28,694 nucleotides of DNA, from the NCBI GenBank assembly GCA_031272615.1, contig JAISTL010000242.1, forward strand, positions 1-28,694, read 5' to 3'. The position numbers were made by a program, and so were the translations under genes. The notes under the pieces were generated by a model. That model was not told the DNA's origin, searched no databases, and saw only the letters and a list, made by a program, of their open reading frames with translations. Shown here piece after piece: positions 26,628 to 28,694 of this stretch. How positions within the stretch are numbered: position 1 is the stretch's first letter; each line of letters opens with the position of its first letter. Origin of the DNA: Methylobacteriaceae bacterium (lineage in GTDB: Bacteria; Pseudomonadota; Alphaproteobacteria; Rhizobiales; Beijerinckiaceae).

Positions 26628-27779
26628 TCAGGCAACGGCAGCCGGGCTGTAATCGGCATTCAGATAATCGCGGGACCGCATCTCGATCAATCGTGACACG
26701 GTGCGGTCAAACTCGAAGATTTCCGGGCCGGTGGCGGCGTAGTAAAGCTCCTGGACGTTTGTTTCGGCGGACAGCACCAGTTTGACCCTGGCGTTATACA
26801 GGGCGTCGACAAGCAGAGTGAAGCGCTTGGCTTCATTGCGCATCTCGATGTCCATTTTCGGCACGCCGTCGATGAACAGTGTGTGATAGGCGCGGGCCAG
26901 CGCCATATAATCCGAGGCGCCCAGCGCCCGTTCACAGAGATCGCTGAAGGAACAGCGGGCGACGCCGCCGATGGCTTCGGGAATCTCGAAGCGGTGGCCC
27001 TTGATGTTGAACACCGCCCGTGTGCCGTGCCGGTGGCCGGTGAGTTCGTAAAACAGGTGGTCCATCGCCTCTTTGGCATAGTCATCGGCGGGCGTGTAAA
27101 ACACCGGCGCGGCGCCGATCTTCTGCAGGCGGTAATCCGACGGTGTCATCAGCGGCACAACCTTGAGGCGCTGCTCCAGCTCGGCGATAAACGGCAGGAA
27201 CGAGTTACGGTTCAGCCCGTTCTCATAGAGCTTCGACGGTTCGACATTGGAGGTGGCGACCACCACCACTCCCTTTTGGAACAGCCCGGAGAACAACCGG
27301 CCGAGAATCATGGCGTCAGCGATATCGGTAACGGAAAACTCATCAAAACAAAGCACCGATACTTCCCGGGCGAGGTCTTCAACAATCGGGGTGACCGGCT
27401 CGGCAAACCGCGTGGTTCCCGTCAGGGATTGCTGACGCCAGCGAAAGGCGCGTTCGTGAATATCCGCCATGAATTCCTGGAAATGGCAGCGTTTCTTGCG
27501 GGGGAGCGACAGAGCGTCGTAGAACAAGTCCATCAGCAGGGTTTTGCCGCGCCCCACCGGCCCCCAGATATACACTCCCCGGACGGTTGGAGTTTGGGCC
27601 GGGGGCGCCTTTTTGAACGGCCACAACCGAATGCCGCCGGGTTCGGCGGAGGGCCCGGCGTCCTCAAGCTGTTTCAGCAGGGCATCGAGAATGGCGACAA
27701 CCTTGAGTTGCGCCGGGTCTTCATCGATGATCCCGTTTTCCAGCAACGTTTCATACAGCGATTGAACTGTCGTTTTCAA
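26628..27779 (-). CDS. zapE: ZapE/AFG1-family ATPase
   Basis: This 383-residue AAA-type P-loop ATPase has Walker A GPVGRGKT (73-80), Walker B LCFDEF, the conserved FLPFI..L motif (NRNSFLPFIAELEQRL) and a C-terminal FEFDRTVSRLIEM. In E. coli ZapE binds the division Z-ring; the mitochondrial relative AFG1 helps protein quality control. The open frame has no ATG near the family N-terminus; the start is TTG at 27779, since a stop lies 17 codons upstream and homologues begin with a similar SLYETLLENGIIDEDPAQ stretch. The ribosome site is weak. It lies 34 bases after the Omp19/Inh-like lipoprotein gene on the same strand, so the two may be co-transcribed. Confidence 0.94.
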   Translation of the reverse strand: MKTTVQSLYETLLENGIIDEDPAQLKVVAILDALLKQLEDAGPSAEPGGIRLWPFKKAPPAQTPTVRGVYIWGPVGRGKTLLMDLFYDALSLPRKKRCHFQEFMADIHERAFRWRQQSLTGTTRFAEPVTPIVEDLAREVSVLCFDEFSVTDIADAMILGRLFSGLFQKGVVVVATSNVEPSKLYENGLNRNSFLPFIAELEQRLKVVPLMTPSDYRLQKIGAAPVFYTPADDYAKEAMDHLFYELTGHRHGTRAVFNIKGHRFEIPEAIGGVARCSFSDLCERALGASDYMALARAYHTLFIDGVPKMDIEMRNEAKRFTLLVDALYNARVKLVLSAETNVQELYYAATGPEIFEFDRTVSRLIEMRSRDYLNADYSPAAVA

Positions 27780-27813
27780 CCGATTACCCGCATCAGACGC
27801 AACAGCAGTGGCT

Positions 27814-28362
27814 CTATTTCGATAACGTCAGGTCGGCGCCTGAAGATTGAATAACGCCGCTGAGCTGGTTTTCGCTTCCCCTGAGGCGCGCCGCGACCAC
27901 GCCGCCCGGCTGGTAGAGATAGACCTCGCCGTTGCGGTATTCCCATGAGGAGACCTTCGCCAGGTCTTTGTTGGCACATCCTGAAGTTTTTGCGCGATAG
28001 AAATCCAGAGAAGAGATACTGGTCAATGTCACGGAGCATGAACCCAAAGCGTCGCGGGCCGTCCAGCGTCCCATCATCCGACGCCACGGCGGTGTGGTAA
28101 TCACCGGCCGAATCACTTCGGAGGACGAGCCGTCGGCGGTGCGATTCGCACGTTGGTCATCGATAATCGGAGGCGTGTCGGTGGGCAAAGCGGGCAGCGG
28201 ATCGATTTGAACGGGTGCTGCTGGAATCGGCTCCACCGGCTGCTGCGGGGGCGGACCGCCGGAGTTCCACGGAAGATAGCTGCGCGAGGTCGTGCATCCT
28301 CCCGCGACAAAAGCCGTCAAAGCACATGCCAGAATTCTGATTGTCGTCCGGTTTCGTATCAT
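27814..28362 (-). CDS. Lipoprotein with Inh/Omp19-like protease-inhibitor domain
   Basis: This 182-residue protein has a lipoprotein signal (VAGGC, Cys23), a proline-rich linker (about 30-65) and a C-terminal beta domain (about 95-182). The domain pattern GRWTARDALGSCSVTL, a second cysteine 20 residues later, VSSWEYRNGEVYLYQPGG and the ending GADLTLSK matches the AprI/Inh metalloprotease-inhibitor and Brucella Omp19 family, where the two cysteines form a disulfide. It would sit in the periplasm or outer membrane and shield proteins from proteases. A GAGAGA ribosome site precedes the ATG. Family is inferred by eye from a short domain; a general outer-membrane lipoprotein role is the alternative. 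Confidence 0.75.
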   Translation of the reverse strand: MIRNRTTIRILACALTAFVAGGCTTSRSYLPWNSGGPPPQQPVEPIPAAPVQIDPLPALPTDTPPIIDDQRANRTADGSSSEVIRPVITTPPWRRMMGRWTARDALGSCSVTLTSISSLDFYRAKTSGCANKDLAKVSSWEYRNGEVYLYQPGGVVAARLRGSENQLSGVIQSSGADLTLSK

Positions 28363-28380
28363 GGGTATCTCTCTGGACCA

Positions 28381-28400
28381 ACTGAGGTTCTCCGCTCAGT
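28381..28400. promoter_or_regulatory. Inverted repeat just upstream of Inh-like lipoprotein gene
   Basis: ACTGAG (28381-28386) and CTCAGT (28395-28400) form a perfect 6-base dyad 18 bases before the lipoprotein start. It could be an operator or a 5'-leader hairpin; no -35/-10 pair is clear beside it. Confidence 0.35.
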
Positions 28401-28495
28401 CCCTATGGGGGTTTGCGGGCATATCAAAAGGAATTCCAAGGTCCGGCATAAAGCTCCGATGGTTCGACAAAACCCTCTTGCAGAATCCTTACCTT

Positions 28496-28507
28496 CCGCT
28501 CGAGCGG
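28496..28507. repeat. 12-base perfect palindrome in intergenic region
   Basis: CCGCTCGAGCGG is its own reverse complement and lies in the 251-base gap (28363-28613) between the lipoprotein gene and the possible gene end at the window edge. It may be a binding site or chance in GC-rich DNA. The rest of the gap has no convincing gene. Confidence 0.35.
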
Positions 28508-28613
28508 TCCTATGCGGCCGTCACCGGCGTTTCCTGCCTCCCCCCTTGTTGTTGAAGATTTATCCCGGAGTCAAGGCGGATTTATAAAATATCTCAAACT
28601 GTAACTTTCATGT

Positions 28614-28694
28614 TCACCCGTCCGGTTCGGGTCCATCCCACGCGGGACGCCGTGTCAGAGTCTCGAAGGGCTTGAAGCGGAGGGTATGATCGGC
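28614..28694 (-). CDS. Possible C-terminal end of a gene running off the window
   Basis: On the minus strand a frame open from the window edge encodes 26 residues, including TLRFKPFETLTRRPAWDG, and stops at 28614. Codon use is GC-rich like the genes here and the flanking gap is AT-rich, which favours a real gene end. I do not recognise the product. An overlapping ATG on the plus strand at 28686 behind GGAGG is the alternative. Confidence 0.35.
   Translation of the reverse strand, partial: ADHTLRFKPFETLTRRPAWDGPEPDG

Overview
The window looks like chromosomal DNA of a GC-rich alphaproteobacterium. The clues are an alphaproteobacterial-style IspG with a CPGCGRTT cluster motif, a CpaF-type secretion ATPase, ZapE next to an Omp19/Inh-like lipoprotein, and a fused 5-oxoprolinase. 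This is family resemblance read by eye, without a database search. I see no phage, transposase, CRISPR, rRNA or tRNA. Coding density is high, and most genes have close homologues in many proteobacteria.

Layout. At 1-1939 is the C-terminal part of a YhaN-like SMC/Rad50-type ATPase, cut by the window edge. A structured intergenic element follows at 1948-2052: three GGTGGAC heptamers facing three GTCCACC heptamers. Next to it is an AT-richer orphan gene (2083-2571, minus). From 9662 down to 2619 on the minus strand runs a complete peptide ABC importer operon: fused double ATPase, substrate-binding protein, two permeases and an M14-type zinc carboxypeptidase. Divergent from it is a 1211-residue 5-oxoprolinase (9872-13507), followed by ispE and a Sel1-repeat protein.

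At 15599-18293 (minus) ispG is followed after one base by a GT-C-like membrane protein that seems to lack its usual first helix. A macro-domain gene is divergent from ispG, and the two appear to use overlapping -10 boxes near 18380-18387. A NodT/TolC-type lipoprotein, a MacA-type adaptor and a MacB-type ATPase/permease (19162-23909) form a tripartite export system. It runs into a convergent yggS gene whose stop codon overlaps that of macB. A 388-base leader region then precedes a monocistronic cpaF with a textbook terminator, and the window ends with minus-strand zapE, an Inh/Omp19-like lipoprotein and a possible gene end.

How the genes may work together. The importer, cytoplasmic carboxypeptidase and divergent 5-oxoprolinase fit a route that takes up peptides (perhaps pyroglutamyl or glutathione-derived), trims them and returns 5-oxoproline to glutamate; this is inference from gene order. 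IspE and IspG are two steps of the MEP isoprenoid pathway. The observations most worth following are the heptamer element, the peptide/5-oxoproline module, the overlapping divergent promoters and the shortened GT-C protein. I found no clearly new multi-gene system.
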